A stretch of DNA of 64,000 nt, taken from the NCBI RefSeq assembly GCF_004369205.1, contig NZ_QFGA01000003.1:62001-126000 (forward strand), given 5' to 3'. The translations under genes were made by a program, and so were the position numbers. Positions 42,908-52,627 of this stretch are shown in pieces. Below the pieces are notes generated by a model, which ran no database searches, was not told where the DNA came from, and saw only the letters and a list, made by a program, of their open reading frames with translations. The stretch comes from Pelotomaculum schinkii. GTDB taxonomy: Bacteria; Bacillota; Desulfotomaculia; Desulfotomaculales; Pelotomaculaceae. Positions within the stretch are counted from its first letter, which is position 1; the number at the start of each line of letters is the position of its first letter.

Positions 42908-44240
42908 CGATATAGCAATCAGGATCAGCAATCTTTCCAAGTGTTACTTTATTTATGACCGTTCACAGGATCGACTCAAGCAGTATCTCTACCCGCGCTT
43001 GCAAAAACTTATGGGCAGGCAGCCAAAGAACTACTTTCGAGAGTTCTGGGCTTTGCGGGATATCTCATTGGAGGTAAAGAAAGGTGAAATTGTTGGTATC
43101 ATTGGCCGCAATGGTTCAGGTAAATCCACACTTCTTCAGATCATTTGCGGTATCCTTACGCAGACCAGCGGCACTTTTGAGACTAAAGGACGGGTTGCGG
43201 CGCTTCTAGAACTCGGATCAGGCTTTAACCCGGAATTCACAGGACGCGAGAATGTATATATGAACGGGGCAATAATCGGTCTAAGCAAAGAAGAAATCGA
43301 CGCCCGCTTTGATGACATCACCGCGTTTGCAGATATTGGTGAATTTATTGAGCAGCCTATAAAAATGTATTCAAGTGGGATGGTTGTGCGGTTGGCTTTT
43401 GCAGTTTCAGCCTGTGTGGAACCGGATATTCTTATTGTAGACGAAGCATTAGCTGTAGGAGATGCCAAATTTCAAGCGAAATGTTTCCGACGCTTCGAGG
43501 AACTTGTCTCACGGGGAGCGACTATTTTATTTGTGACACACTCTACAGAGCAGGTAGTTCGACATTGTGACTGGGCCCTTCTTCTCGATAAGGGACAGAT
43601 CGTTATGCGTGGTCATTCACGAGATATCGTGAATGCCTACTTGGATATGTTGTTTGGCGTAGAACGTGTAAAACGTCCCGATTCAGACCTGAAGACGAAA
43701 AACTTACAAATAGCTGGAAATGCACAAAACATCTCCAGGTTTGAAACGGATAAATTTGAAAACAGGGCCGGATATAACACTTATGAATTCCGATGGGGTA
43801 ACCATGATGCGGAAATTTTTGATTTCTGCATAAGTTCTGGTGGTAACTTAAATGTCACTCGCATTGAAACAGGTCAACCGGTGATTATGACCATTTGGGT
43901 CAAGTTCCACCGCAGGGTTGAATTACCGATTTATGGACTCACAATCAAAACCCCTGATGGTGTCACAGTCTTTGGTTCGAACTCCCGAGATTTTGATAAC
44001 GGACCGCTTTTTTTAGCAGGCGAAAGAGGTATATGTAAAGTCAGTTTTACACTTCGTAATCAACATCTAGGTGCTGGCGAGTACCTGTTATCTTTTGGTG
44101 TGGCCGAAGAACAAGCTGGAGAAATTGTCCCACTGGATCGACGCTATGACGCAGTGTGTCTTCAAGTGCTAAATCATTCATCCAGGGCATTTGGTCTAGT
44201 GGATTGTTCTATGAATGTTGAGGTGACGGCGGTGTCATGA
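42897..44240 (+). CDS. Polysaccharide exporter ATPase with Wzt C-terminal glycan-binding domain
   Basis: 447 residues. Walker A GRNGSGKS at 70-77, signature YSSGMVVRLAFAVSA near 162, Walker B VEPDILIVDEAL. Residues about 290-445 are the Wzt_C domain (FRWGNHDAEIFDF..., VELPIYGLTIKTPDGVTVFGSN). In O9a/O8-type systems this domain recognises the capped end of the finished polymer, so export waits for chain termination. The ATG at 42897 overlaps the permease gene. The next gene overlaps its stop (ATGA). This strongly links export to that protein. Confidence 0.94.
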   Translation: MSSDDIAIRISNLSKCYFIYDRSQDRLKQYLYPRLQKLMGRQPKNYFREFWALRDISLEVKKGEIVGIIGRNGSGKSTLLQIICGILTQTSGTFETKGRVAALLELGSGFNPEFTGRENVYMNGAIIGLSKEEIDARFDDITAFADIGEFIEQPIKMYSSGMVVRLAFAVSACVEPDILIVDEALAVGDAKFQAKCFRRFEELVSRGATILFVTHSTEQVVRHCDWALLLDKGQIVMRGHSRDIVNAYLDMLFGVERVKRPDSDLKTKNLQIAGNAQNISRFETDKFENRAGYNTYEFRWGNHDAEIFDFCISSGGNLNVTRIETGQPVIMTIWVKFHRRVELPIYGLTIKTPDGVTVFGSNSRDFDNGPLFLAGERGICKVSFTLRNQHLGAGEYLLSFGVAEEQAGEIVPLDRRYDAVCLQVLNHSSRAFGLVDCSMNVEVTAVS

Positions 44241-47200
44241 AATATATATGGGATGAAGAAAACAATCTTTTTAGACGTGCACACGTAGAAGCATTTGCTT
44301 ATTCTGATGGCGCCGATGTTGAGCAGCGTCTTTTTCAAATCATCCATAACGCCAACGACCGAAGCACTTTCTCATCTGAACTAATTGAGGGGATTACGGA
44401 TTGGCCTTCGGAATACCACCTTAGTCGCACGCGCCACTGTCTGATCCGGCCGCTTGGAATGAAGCCGGGCGAAAAAGTTCTAGAATTGGGTTGTGGCTGT
44501 GGAGCGATTACAAGATATCTGGGTGAAATCGGCGTAGAAGTTGTTGCAGTTGAAGGTAGTATATCACGTGCACGTATTGCAGCAGAACGATGCCGTGACC
44601 TTTCAAACGTTAGAATATTTGTGGATGATTTGCTCCGTTTTGAAACGGATGAGCGTTTTGATTGGATATTATTAGTTGGTGTTCTTGAATATGCACCTGT
44701 TTTTACGGATGAGAAAGAACCAGCGCAATATTATCTACGCACCATTACACATTTCTTGGCCACTGAAGGTAAACTTGTAATTGCGATTGAGAATAAGCTT
44801 GGTTTGAAATATTTCAATAATTGTAGTGAAGACCATCTGGGAGTCCCATTTGTAGGTGTACAGGATCTATATCGCTCTAAGACGCCGCGTACCTTCGGGC
44901 GAAAAGAGTTGATTCAACAGCTTTCAGATGCCGGTTTTCCTAACTGTTACTTTTATTACCCTTTCCCAGATTACAAATTGCCGTCTGTTATTCTGTCTGA
45001 TGATGCACTAAAGGATCCGCAATTCGATGAAGTAGACTTGATTATCAGATCACATGCTCGAGATTATTCAGGATCGCAGTATCGTTTATTTGATGAAGCT
45101 CTTGTATTCTCTACACTTAGTGCTAACCAACTATTTGCCGAGTTTTCCAACTCATTTCTGGTGGTAGCGACTCTTCCGAATACGGTTCCTTATAAGTCTG
45201 ATAAGTTAGCGATGACCTTTGCCGTTAATCGTATTCCGGAATTTTCAAATATAACGAACTTTTATTGGTTCGATAATATCATCCACGTAGAAAAAGAACC
45301 AGTTATTCCTGACTTGCAACGGATCCGCCAATCGCAAGACGGGTTTAATATCTCAAACATACCTAGTAAGGCTATATATTGTCATGGTCGACAACTGCTT
45401 TGGCGTTTACTGGCTGTCCGTGCAAACAAAGGTAACCTTGACCAGGTCGTAGCTGAATTGCGTCCGTGGATCATCTACTTGTTACAATTTGCAGCAACTG
45501 ATTGTTCATACGAGCCATCTATGGTCGGTGCAGGTGAAAGGCAATATTTGAGAAATTGGTTTATTCCAGGAGCTTATTTAGACTGCATAACTTTTAATTT
45601 AATCGAAGCTAGTCATGGTCTTGTATTTATCGATAATGAATGGCAGGCAGATCGTAATATTCCTCTTGGATGGGTTATTACACGAGGGGTCCTGCATTCT
45701 CTAACAATTGGACTTGCACCAGGAAATACCATTAAAAGTGTCGCTGATGTAGTGCAGGGACTTTGTAAATCTGTACAAATGTTTACTACAGAAGCCGAAA
45801 TTACCGGTTGGATTGATATGGAGGCAAATTTTCTATCGCTAGTACACGGTCAAGCATTATCTGATATATCAATTTCAATATACAATTCAGTTTCTGGTTT
45901 TATTTGTCTCAACCAGGCCGTTACTGAGCGCGATATACAGATTATCAGCCTAAATCAGGCCGTTGCCGGGCGTGATGCACAGATTATCAGCTTAAACAAG
46001 GATGTTGCCGAGTGTAATGCAAAGATCATCAACCTAAACCAGGCTGTTGCCGGGCGTGATACAGAGATCATCAACCTAAACCAGGCCGTTGCCGGGCGTG
46101 ACACACAGATCGTAAGCTTAAACCAGGTAATAGCTGAACGCGACGCCCAGATCGTTAGCCTTAATCAGGCAATTGCCGAGTACAATTCACAGATAACGAG
46201 TCTAAACCAGGCCGTGGCTGAGCATGAAAGGCATATTGTTGCCATATATAGTACAAAATCCTGGCGCCTGACGCGACCACTTCGTGCTTTGCGGAGTGTG
46301 ACGGATTGGCTGCACCGGGGGAAATTGCCGCAATGTTTTTTTCGAAACATTTTTATTGCAATAAGAGGAGAAATTAGACGCTATAGCCTAAGAGGGTTTA
46401 CAGCACGGGTACCTTACTACTTACGAAACTACCGCAAATACTTTGCCTTAATCGCTAGCCAGCCACCTGTAGCCTGTGGTGATTTGTTTAGTGCGTGGCC
46501 GCAGTTACCATGCGACATTAGTTTGCCCCCGGAACTAGCTGGGGTTAGTGAACATATAAATGCTAGCGTTTCGATTATAATCCCAACACTCAATGCAGGA
46601 GCTGAATTCGGTTTATTACTTCGTAAGCTTAATATGCAGCGTGGTATCCACGAGATCGAGATCGTAATTGTCGATTCCGGTTCAAACGATGGAACTGTTG
46701 AACTCGCCCGCGCTAATGGATGTACTGTAGTTGAAATTGCACCCGAAGATTTTACGCACAGTTATGCCCGTAATATTGGTGCAGACTCAGCTCGTAGCGA
46801 TTATCTTCTCTTTATGGTACAGGATGCTTATCCGATCGGAGACTACTGGGTGTATGGTATGCTGCGCTACTTGCTGGACCATGCTGAAGATAAATTAGTT
46901 GCAGTGTCATGTTCTGAGTATAGCCGCAGCGACAGTGACATGATGTATGACTCGATGATTAACACTCACTACCGCTTCCTCGGGTGTCTCGAATATGATC
47001 GCATAGGTGAATATATCAATAATGACCACATGTCTCTGCGCGCTAATGGTCAGTTAAGTGACGTATCCTGTTTAATATCAAGTAAAATCTTTTACGGCTA
47101 CCGCTATCGCGGGGATTATGCCGAAGATCTTGATCTCGGTATCCGTCTGATCAAAGATGGCTATCGAGTTGCTATGTTGGCATCAGTCAAGGTTATCCAC

Positions 47201-47800
47201 TCGCACAACCGCCCACCGTACTACTACCTAAAGCGTTCTTTCGTTGATGTAGTATTCCTCGTGGGAATGTTTGATGACTTTGTTTACCCATGCATAGAAT
47301 CTACATCTGGGCTAATTGCTGGAATTGTCTCGACTGCGGCCCACCTTTCTAGTTGGTTAGTGGGCTTCGATGAGTCTGGCTCTAATCGTGTTTTGCATGA
47401 GGAGTTGGGTGAGTTGATCCGCGAGTGGCGGCACAGTTTTATTGAAATGCATCTTGATAAACGCTCACATTTGGGCGATAAACAATTGGATAATTATATT
47501 GACAGCCTGGCCGAACGTTATTTAGTACCTGATAAACTTAACAAAGAAGCGATAAATGAGTCACGGCGTTTCCTTGACAATTTTCTAGCTCGCCTTGAAC
47601 ATTTCAATGCTTTTGCAGAGGGTGTTTACGGTGCCCAGGATTTCATTCTGCGTCGTATGTTGCGTGAAGCGGTGGTCAAAACTTTTGCGGCTACAGCCGG
47701 TTCATTGCTAGGGTTCATGTACATGGATTTTAACCAAGTAATAGGGGTTGAGCGAGATATGGCTGAGACGATTAAAAGCGAACTCAAGAGAGGTATCTAA
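44237..47800 (+). CDS. Giant fusion: SAM methyltransferase, repeat coiled coil, GT2 glycosyltransferase
   Basis: 1187 residues. Residues about 50-230: class I methyltransferase (KVLELGCGCGAITRYLGEIGVEVVAVEG, near 79-106). About 330-540: unassigned region with LVFIDNEWQADRNIPLGW, reminiscent of a metal-binding kinase-like segment (weak). About 558-669: eight 14-residue repeats LNQAVAGRDxQIIS, a coiled coil. About 780-1000: GT2 glycosyltransferase (SVSIIIPTLNAGAEF, VIVDSGSNDGTVELA, ARNIGADSARSDYLLFMVQDAYP). The order resembles WbdD-type terminators, in which a capping enzyme and a coiled-coil ruler set chain length. It overlaps wzt (ATGA) and the next gene (TAATG). Confidence 0.88.
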   Translation: MKYIWDEENNLFRRAHVEAFAYSDGADVEQRLFQIIHNANDRSTFSSELIEGITDWPSEYHLSRTRHCLIRPLGMKPGEKVLELGCGCGAITRYLGEIGVEVVAVEGSISRARIAAERCRDLSNVRIFVDDLLRFETDERFDWILLVGVLEYAPVFTDEKEPAQYYLRTITHFLATEGKLVIAIENKLGLKYFNNCSEDHLGVPFVGVQDLYRSKTPRTFGRKELIQQLSDAGFPNCYFYYPFPDYKLPSVILSDDALKDPQFDEVDLIIRSHARDYSGSQYRLFDEALVFSTLSANQLFAEFSNSFLVVATLPNTVPYKSDKLAMTFAVNRIPEFSNITNFYWFDNIIHVEKEPVIPDLQRIRQSQDGFNISNIPSKAIYCHGRQLLWRLLAVRANKGNLDQVVAELRPWIIYLLQFAATDCSYEPSMVGAGERQYLRNWFIPGAYLDCITFNLIEASHGLVFIDNEWQADRNIPLGWVITRGVLHSLTIGLAPGNTIKSVADVVQGLCKSVQMFTTEAEITGWIDMEANFLSLVHGQALSDISISIYNSVSGFICLNQAVTERDIQIISLNQAVAGRDAQIISLNKDVAECNAKIINLNQAVAGRDTEIINLNQAVAGRDTQIVSLNQVIAERDAQIVSLNQAIAEYNSQITSLNQAVAEHERHIVAIYSTKSWRLTRPLRALRSVTDWLHRGKLPQCFFRNIFIAIRGEIRRYSLRGFTARVPYYLRNYRKYFALIASQPPVACGDLFSAWPQLPCDISLPPELAGVSEHINASVSIIIPTLNAGAEFGLLLRKLNMQRGIHEIEIVIVDSGSNDGTVELARANGCTVVEIAPEDFTHSYARNIGADSARSDYLLFMVQDAYPIGDYWVYGMLRYLLDHAEDKLVAVSCSEYSRSDSDMMYDSMINTHYRFLGCLEYDRIGEYINNDHMSLRANGQLSDVSCLISSKIFYGYRYRGDYAEDLDLGIRLIKDGYRVAMLASVKVIHSHNRPPYYYLKRSFVDVVFLVGMFDDFVYPCIESTSGLIAGIVSTAAHLSSWLVGFDESGSNRVLHEELGELIREWRHSFIEMHLDKRSHLGDKQLDNYIDSLAERYLVPDKLNKEAINESRRFLDNFLARLEHFNAFAEGVYGAQDFILRRMLREAVVKTFAATAGSLLGFMYMDFNQVIGVERDMAETIKSELKRGI
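45908..46243 (+). repeat. Eight 42-bp tandem repeats coding for a 14-residue coiled-coil unit
   Basis: Consensus LNQAVAxRDxQIxS, two heptads per unit. Copies 2, 4 and 5 are close at DNA level (for example AACCAGGCCGTTGCCGGGCG). No spacer-like variation, so it is not a CRISPR array. Confidence 0.93.
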
Positions 47801-49056
47801 TGCGCATCCTATTTATATTACATCAATTTTATCCCGAATTTTCAGGTGGAACCGAACATGTCGCGCTTAACTTGGCGAACTGCGCTCAACGGGCAGGTCA
47901 TTACGTGCGGGTGCTAGCCAGTACAGTCGATCCCGTTGCCTGTGGCGGTCGACAAAGTGTTGGATTTGATGGGGCGTTTGAAATTGTCTATCATGGTGTG
48001 CCTGTCATGCTCCTACCACACGAAATTTTACCAAAGACAACGGATTACAGCTTTGAGCCAGATCTGGATTTGGCAGAACGTCTCGTTGCCTGGATGCGGC
48101 TTGAACGCTTTGACGTTGCACATGTGTTACACCCAATGCGTATGGGCACGGCTTTGCTAGCAGTGCAGCGTTGTGGTTTACCATACATCATAACACTGAC
48201 CGATTTTTTTTCAGCCTGCTTCCGGATTAACCTTATTAACGTACTTAATGAACCTTGCCCAGGGCCAAATGGGGGTGTACGCTGTGCGAAGGATTGTCTT
48301 GTTGCACCCTGGACACCGGATAGTTTAATAGGCCGCCAGAGACAGGCATTGAGCCTGCTTACTGCTGCGGGTGCGCGTATTTGCCCATCCAATTATGTTG
48401 CTGAATGCTACCGCAGTTTTTTCCCGGAATTAGATTTTATTGTCATTCCGCATGGTATTGAACTAATGACGCATACGGTCAATACTTTACCATCTGCCAG
48501 TGCTGAGGTTGACGATATCAATTTGACGTTTGGCTTTATTGGCTCGATAATTCCGCAAAAGGGGCTAGATACACTCCTGCGTGCTTTTGCAAGTGTGCAA
48601 TGTAACCGTTTGAAGCTGCGTGTGGTTGGAGGCTTTTACGGTGAGCCTTCATATCAAAGTGAAGTGTTGAAACTTGCAGAAGCTGACTCTCGCGTAGAGT
48701 TGTTGGGACATGTAACACAACAGAAGGTATTTGAGTTTATCCGGGAGATAGACGTGTTGTGCTTGCCCTCGCGTGTACCGGAAACCTTTTCTATGGTGCT
48801 GCATGAGGCTATTGCTCTTGGTGTGCCAGCTCTCGTATCCAACCTCGGTGCACCCGCCGAACACATTGCCAAACACGGTGACGGTTGTATCTTACCTGTC
48901 GATGATGTTGCTGCTTGGAGTGGAGTAATCACCGAATTAGCAGAAAATCCCGAGGTACTGTTGGCATGGCGATCTAAATTGCCAATGATACTACGTATTG
49001 AAGAGGAGGCTTTTTTTTACGAGTCCCTGTATCGTCTTCTGCTTCAGCCCAACTAA
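47800..49056 (+). CDS. Glycosyltransferase family 4
   Basis: 418 residues. MRILFILHQFYPEFSGGTEHVALNLANCAQRAGH is a GT4 N-terminus with the glycine-rich donor loop. The C-terminal half has FGFIGSIIPQKGLDTLLRAF, VELLGHVTQQKVFEFIREIDVLCLPSRVPETFSMVLHEAIALGVPALVS, which holds the E-x7-E-type motif. A CPGPNGGVRCAKDCL cysteine-rich insert occurs near 150, typical of a subgroup with a metal site. It overlaps the previous gene by one base, so it is part of the exporter operon. Confidence 0.9.
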   Translation: MRILFILHQFYPEFSGGTEHVALNLANCAQRAGHYVRVLASTVDPVACGGRQSVGFDGAFEIVYHGVPVMLLPHEILPKTTDYSFEPDLDLAERLVAWMRLERFDVAHVLHPMRMGTALLAVQRCGLPYIITLTDFFSACFRINLINVLNEPCPGPNGGVRCAKDCLVAPWTPDSLIGRQRQALSLLTAAGARICPSNYVAECYRSFFPELDFIVIPHGIELMTHTVNTLPSASAEVDDINLTFGFIGSIIPQKGLDTLLRAFASVQCNRLKLRVVGGFYGEPSYQSEVLKLAEADSRVELLGHVTQQKVFEFIREIDVLCLPSRVPETFSMVLHEAIALGVPALVSNLGAPAEHIAKHGDGCILPVDDVAAWSGVITELAENPEVLLAWRSKLPMILRIEEEAFFYESLYRLLLQPN

Positions 49057-49140
49057 GCCGACTATGTTAATTAATGTGCTGTCACAAAAAACCTGCGCAA
49101 AGTTTTGTTAAAAACATTTTCCGATAGGGGTAGTAATTTG

Positions 49141-50103
49141 ATGACCACAACGGTTATCATCGTTAATTGGAATAGTGGGGCACTCCTAATGGAATGCCTG
49201 AGGCACCTTGAATGTCAAACTAGGAAACCTGATCGGGTACTTTTAGTGGATAACGCAAGTTCAGACAACTCCGTCACTGGCGCTGAAGCATTTACCAATA
49301 TTACCATACGTAGATTGAATGTGAATCTTGGTTTCGCTGGCGGCAATAATCAGGCTTTGGCTGAATGTGATACTGATTTTGTTGCATTACTTAACCCGGA
49401 CGCTTTTCCTGATCCGGATTGGTTAGAGCATCTTCTTGCAGCCGCTGATAAGTACCCGGAGGCCGCGGCGTTTGGCTCTCGTCAGTCGTGTTTTAACAAT
49501 ATCGAGAATTTGGATGGTACAGGTGATATTTACCATATGAGCGGACTAGTTTGGCGTAATCGATATGGGAAGCAGCAGCAAGCGGAAGATTTAGTCCCGC
49601 GAGAGATATTTTCACCTTGTGCTGCTGCGGCCCTTTACCGGCGTCAGGCTTTGGTGGATATTGGTGGATTTGACGAGGACTTTTTTTGCTATCTAGAGGA
49701 TGTTGACTTGGGCTTTCGCTTACGGTTAGCAGGACACAAAGCCATATATGTACCGGAAGCAGTGGTCCATCATGTAGGATCATCTGCCTCGGGTGAGCAG
49801 CGCAGTGTTTTTTCGGCCTATCAAGGGCACCGCAATCTGGTTTGGACCTTTGTCAAGAATATGCCCGGGATATTGTTTTGGTTACTGTTGCCCCTTCATC
49901 TGCTTTTGAACCTAGCCACGATTGGTAGCTATATAACCCATGGGAAAGCTGATATAATTCTCCGTGCTAAGAAAGATGCCGTTAAAGGCTTGCCCCGGGC
50001 GTGGTTGAAGCGTAAACAGATTCAGACTAACCGGAGAACTACAATACGGGAGATTTGGCGGATTTTAGATAAACGATTAATTCCCAGTAAATTTATTCGC
50101 TAA
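49141..50103 (+). CDS. Glycosyltransferase family 2 (rhamnosyltransferase-like)
   Basis: 320 residues. TTVIIVNWNSGALLMECLRHLECQ (3-26), DRVLLVDNASSDNS (near 32-45), LNPDAFPDPDWLEHLLA with the DxD-type site (near 84-100) and GGFDEDFFCYLEDVDLGFRLRLAGHKAIYVPEAVVHHVGS (near 178-217). This pattern is common in rhamnosyl- and galactofuranosyl-transferases. A C-terminal hydrophobic segment (NMPGILFWLLLPLHLLLNLATIGSY) ties it to the membrane. ATG 49141 is favoured over 49105. dTDP-rhamnose is made by the rfb genes nearby. Confidence 0.9.
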   Translation: MTTTVIIVNWNSGALLMECLRHLECQTRKPDRVLLVDNASSDNSVTGAEAFTNITIRRLNVNLGFAGGNNQALAECDTDFVALLNPDAFPDPDWLEHLLAAADKYPEAAAFGSRQSCFNNIENLDGTGDIYHMSGLVWRNRYGKQQQAEDLVPREIFSPCAAAALYRRQALVDIGGFDEDFFCYLEDVDLGFRLRLAGHKAIYVPEAVVHHVGSSASGEQRSVFSAYQGHRNLVWTFVKNMPGILFWLLLPLHLLLNLATIGSYITHGKADIILRAKKDAVKGLPRAWLKRKQIQTNRRTTIREIWRILDKRLIPSKFIR

Positions 50104-50208
50104 GCATTATGGAGATTGGCCTATACTCAATTTTTCGGATACACAGGTTAGATAAATAACATGATTCTAAGATAGTATAATATTTAAAAAAAAGAAGGTA
50201 TTAAAGTT

Positions 50209-51669
50209 TTGTTAAAAAAAGTTTGCTTTATACACCCTTTCTTATTTTCAATATTTCCTGCGCTTTTTCTTTATTCGCATAATATTAAAGAAGCATCTAT
50301 TAACCAAATTTTCTTACCAATCATATTTTCGTTTACGTTCACCTTTTTTTTGTTTATAATACTTTACTTAGGCATAAAGGATATTACGAAGGCTTCTTTA
50401 ATAACTAGTGTTTTTGTGGTTATGTTTTTTACTTATGGGCATCTTTTTGATTTATTAAAGACAGGGGATATTTTTATTCAGCATAGATACCTTCTACCTA
50501 GTACTTTGTTATTATGGGGATATATAACATATTTTATTATTATCGTTAAGAAACATATTTTTTTAGAAAATCTTTCTAATATATTGGTACTGATTTCCTT
50601 ATCTCTGGTTGCTGTAAATATTTTTACTATAGTACCTTATGAATTTAAGAAGTCGATGTTTGTAACATTAGATACTGATACAGGAAAAGTAGACAATTCC
50701 TCAACAACATTACCTGATGTTTATTATGTTATACTGGATGAGTATGCTAGTTTAAATACCATTAAAAATTATTATATGTATGATAATAGCCAGTTTGCCG
50801 AATATTTGGTTGATAATGGTTTCTATGTTGCTGAAGAAAGTAGATCAAAATATACGCAAACATATAAATCAATAGACAGTTCTTTGAATATGAAGTATTT
50901 GGATAATGAAGGCGATTTAATTACTTATCAGGAAATTAGCAATAATAAAGTATTTGAATATTTCAAGAAAAAAGGTTATAAAAATATATATATTGGTAAT
51001 TGGTATGATCTCACCAGGTATAAAATTAATGCTGATTACCAGTATAATTATTATATAGACAGTAATTCTAATTATTTAGATGAATTTTCCGTAATACTGA
51101 TTAATAGCACAATATTAAAACCATTTAATTACCTTTTTAACAATAGTTATGATAGTAGTAATATGCGCAGAAATGCAATAACATTTGCTTTCAATAAGCT
51201 TAAATATTTACCTGAAACTAACAGTCCAAAGTTTGTTTTTGCACATATCTTATGCCCACATACACCTTTTGTTTTTGATCAAAATGGTGGTGAAGTAAAT
51301 GAAATTAATAGTAATAATTGGGTGGATAAGCAATATTATTTAAATCAATATATATATACAACTAAGCAAGTTGAAATATTAGTTAATGAATTGTTAACTA
51401 AATCTGTGAAGCCACCTATAATTATAATTCAGTCTGATCATGGCCCCAGACCTAATGACTCTCTACAGGAACAGGGCGTTGATATTACCAAGGGTATTCC
51501 TGAGGGCGAAATGCATAGGATTTTTAATGCATATTACTGCCCTGGTATTGATAAAAAAATATTTTATAGTACTATCTCTCCTGTAAACTCATTCCGGTTA
51601 ATTCTTAAATATTATTTTGGCGAGGACATTGGGTTGTTAGAAGATTATCATAATGAGGGGATCAAATGA
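50209..51669 (+). CDS. Membrane sulfatase/phosphoglycerol-transferase-like protein
   Basis: 486 residues, TTG start after AGAAGG (50193-50198). Five hydrophobic helices lie in residues 1-150. The extracellular domain is of the alkaline-phosphatase/sulfatase fold: PDVYYVILDEYASLNTI (near 168-184) with the first metal Asp, KFVFAHILCPHTPFVF (near 344) and IIIQSDHGPR (near 403) with the Asp-His pair. LtaS/OpgB-like enzymes of this kind transfer phosphoglycerol or other phospho-groups to glycans. GC content is far lower than in the neighbours, which suggests recent transfer. It overlaps the next gene by four bases. Confidence 0.8.
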   Translation: MLKKVCFIHPFLFSIFPALFLYSHNIKEASINQIFLPIIFSFTFTFFLFIILYLGIKDITKASLITSVFVVMFFTYGHLFDLLKTGDIFIQHRYLLPSTLLLWGYITYFIIIVKKHIFLENLSNILVLISLSLVAVNIFTIVPYEFKKSMFVTLDTDTGKVDNSSTTLPDVYYVILDEYASLNTIKNYYMYDNSQFAEYLVDNGFYVAEESRSKYTQTYKSIDSSLNMKYLDNEGDLITYQEISNNKVFEYFKKKGYKNIYIGNWYDLTRYKINADYQYNYYIDSNSNYLDEFSVILINSTILKPFNYLFNNSYDSSNMRRNAITFAFNKLKYLPETNSPKFVFAHILCPHTPFVFDQNGGEVNEINSNNWVDKQYYLNQYIYTTKQVEILVNELLTKSVKPPIIIIQSDHGPRPNDSLQEQGVDITKGIPEGEMHRIFNAYYCPGIDKKIFYSTISPVNSFRLILKYYFGEDIGLLEDYHNEGIK

Positions 51670-52586
51670 AGATGAGTATTAAATTAACAAAAGCTAACAA
51701 GATTCACATTGCAGTAATATTTGTTTTTATTGCATATTTATCGCTAGCCAATTTTATTTTTGACAAATTATTGTTGGTAGAAGGTGAATCAAAGCAACAA
51801 AAGGTTGAACTGAAAAAAGCAACAAATGATGATATAGTATATTGTGTAGATAATATTGTTGAATCTCAAATAAAATGGAAGGACTGCATTCAAATAGAAG
51901 GATGGGGATTCATTAGGGAAAAAGACAATGTAAATACAAAAACTTATGTCGTGCTTCGTTCAGAAGACAATGCCTATGCTTTTGATGTGGTATCAAGATA
52001 TAGACCGGACGTGAGGAGGCAGTTTGCTAGTATATTGAATCAAGATGCCATCGGCTTTGGGGCGTCAATATCAAAAAATATAATTAAAGATGGGCGATAC
52101 GATGTTGGTCTTTATATTGATAATGGTGATGATAAGGCACTTGCTTTTAACGATGCCGTTTACCTTACAAAGAAGGATGATAATATATTTCTAAGGTTTG
52201 TTTCTAATGTAAAAAACATTAAATTACCCGAAGAAAACAAACACATAATATATGCATTAGATAAAATACAAGATGTATCTGAGAAAGGCGAAATATTTAC
52301 AGAAATAGTTGGATGGGCATTTAATGACATTCAAAGCTCGGAAGATGAAAGGGCTTATTTGGTTTTAAAATCAGATAAAAAAACTTATATCTTTGATACG
52401 ATGCCGCAAAAAAGGCCAGATGTTGCAACTGCTTACGCAAATTATCTTTTCAAATTAGACAAACCTGGTTTTGCGGCGTCAATACCAAAAGAAGGTATCG
52501 AGAATGGGAAATATGAAATTGGTATTTATATAGAGAGTAATGGCTCTAGCTATCTGGAATATACCGGCCAAGAATTAGCAATATAA
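51666..52586 (+). CDS. Membrane-anchored protein with two ~100-residue repeats, unknown
   Basis: 306 residues. One N-terminal membrane helix (about 13-36). Then two homologous modules, about 55-153 and 194-292. Pairs include IVYCVDNIVE/IIYALDKIQD, IEGWGFI/IVGWAFN, YVVLRSEDNAYAFD/YLVLKSDKKTYIFD, YRPDVRRQ/KRPDVATA and GRYDVGLYID/GKYEIGIYIE. They look like beta-sandwiches outside the membrane. No family I can name with confidence. It overlaps the sulfatase-like gene (ATGA) and shares its AT-rich composition, so the two probably function together on a surface glycan. Confidence 0.75.
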   Translation: MKMSIKLTKANKIHIAVIFVFIAYLSLANFIFDKLLLVEGESKQQKVELKKATNDDIVYCVDNIVESQIKWKDCIQIEGWGFIREKDNVNTKTYVVLRSEDNAYAFDVVSRYRPDVRRQFASILNQDAIGFGASISKNIIKDGRYDVGLYIDNGDDKALAFNDAVYLTKKDDNIFLRFVSNVKNIKLPEENKHIIYALDKIQDVSEKGEIFTEIVGWAFNDIQSSEDERAYLVLKSDKKTYIFDTMPQKRPDVATAYANYLFKLDKPGFAASIPKEGIENGKYEIGIYIESNGSSYLEYTGQELAI

Positions 52587-52627
52587 TATATACTGTAATA
52601 GTTCTCGCTTTAGAGAAATATTGCATA

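Noticed and set aside
45908-46243. CRISPR-like regular repeat
   Set aside because: Units are contiguous, in frame and coding for heptads; there are no unique spacers and no cas genes.
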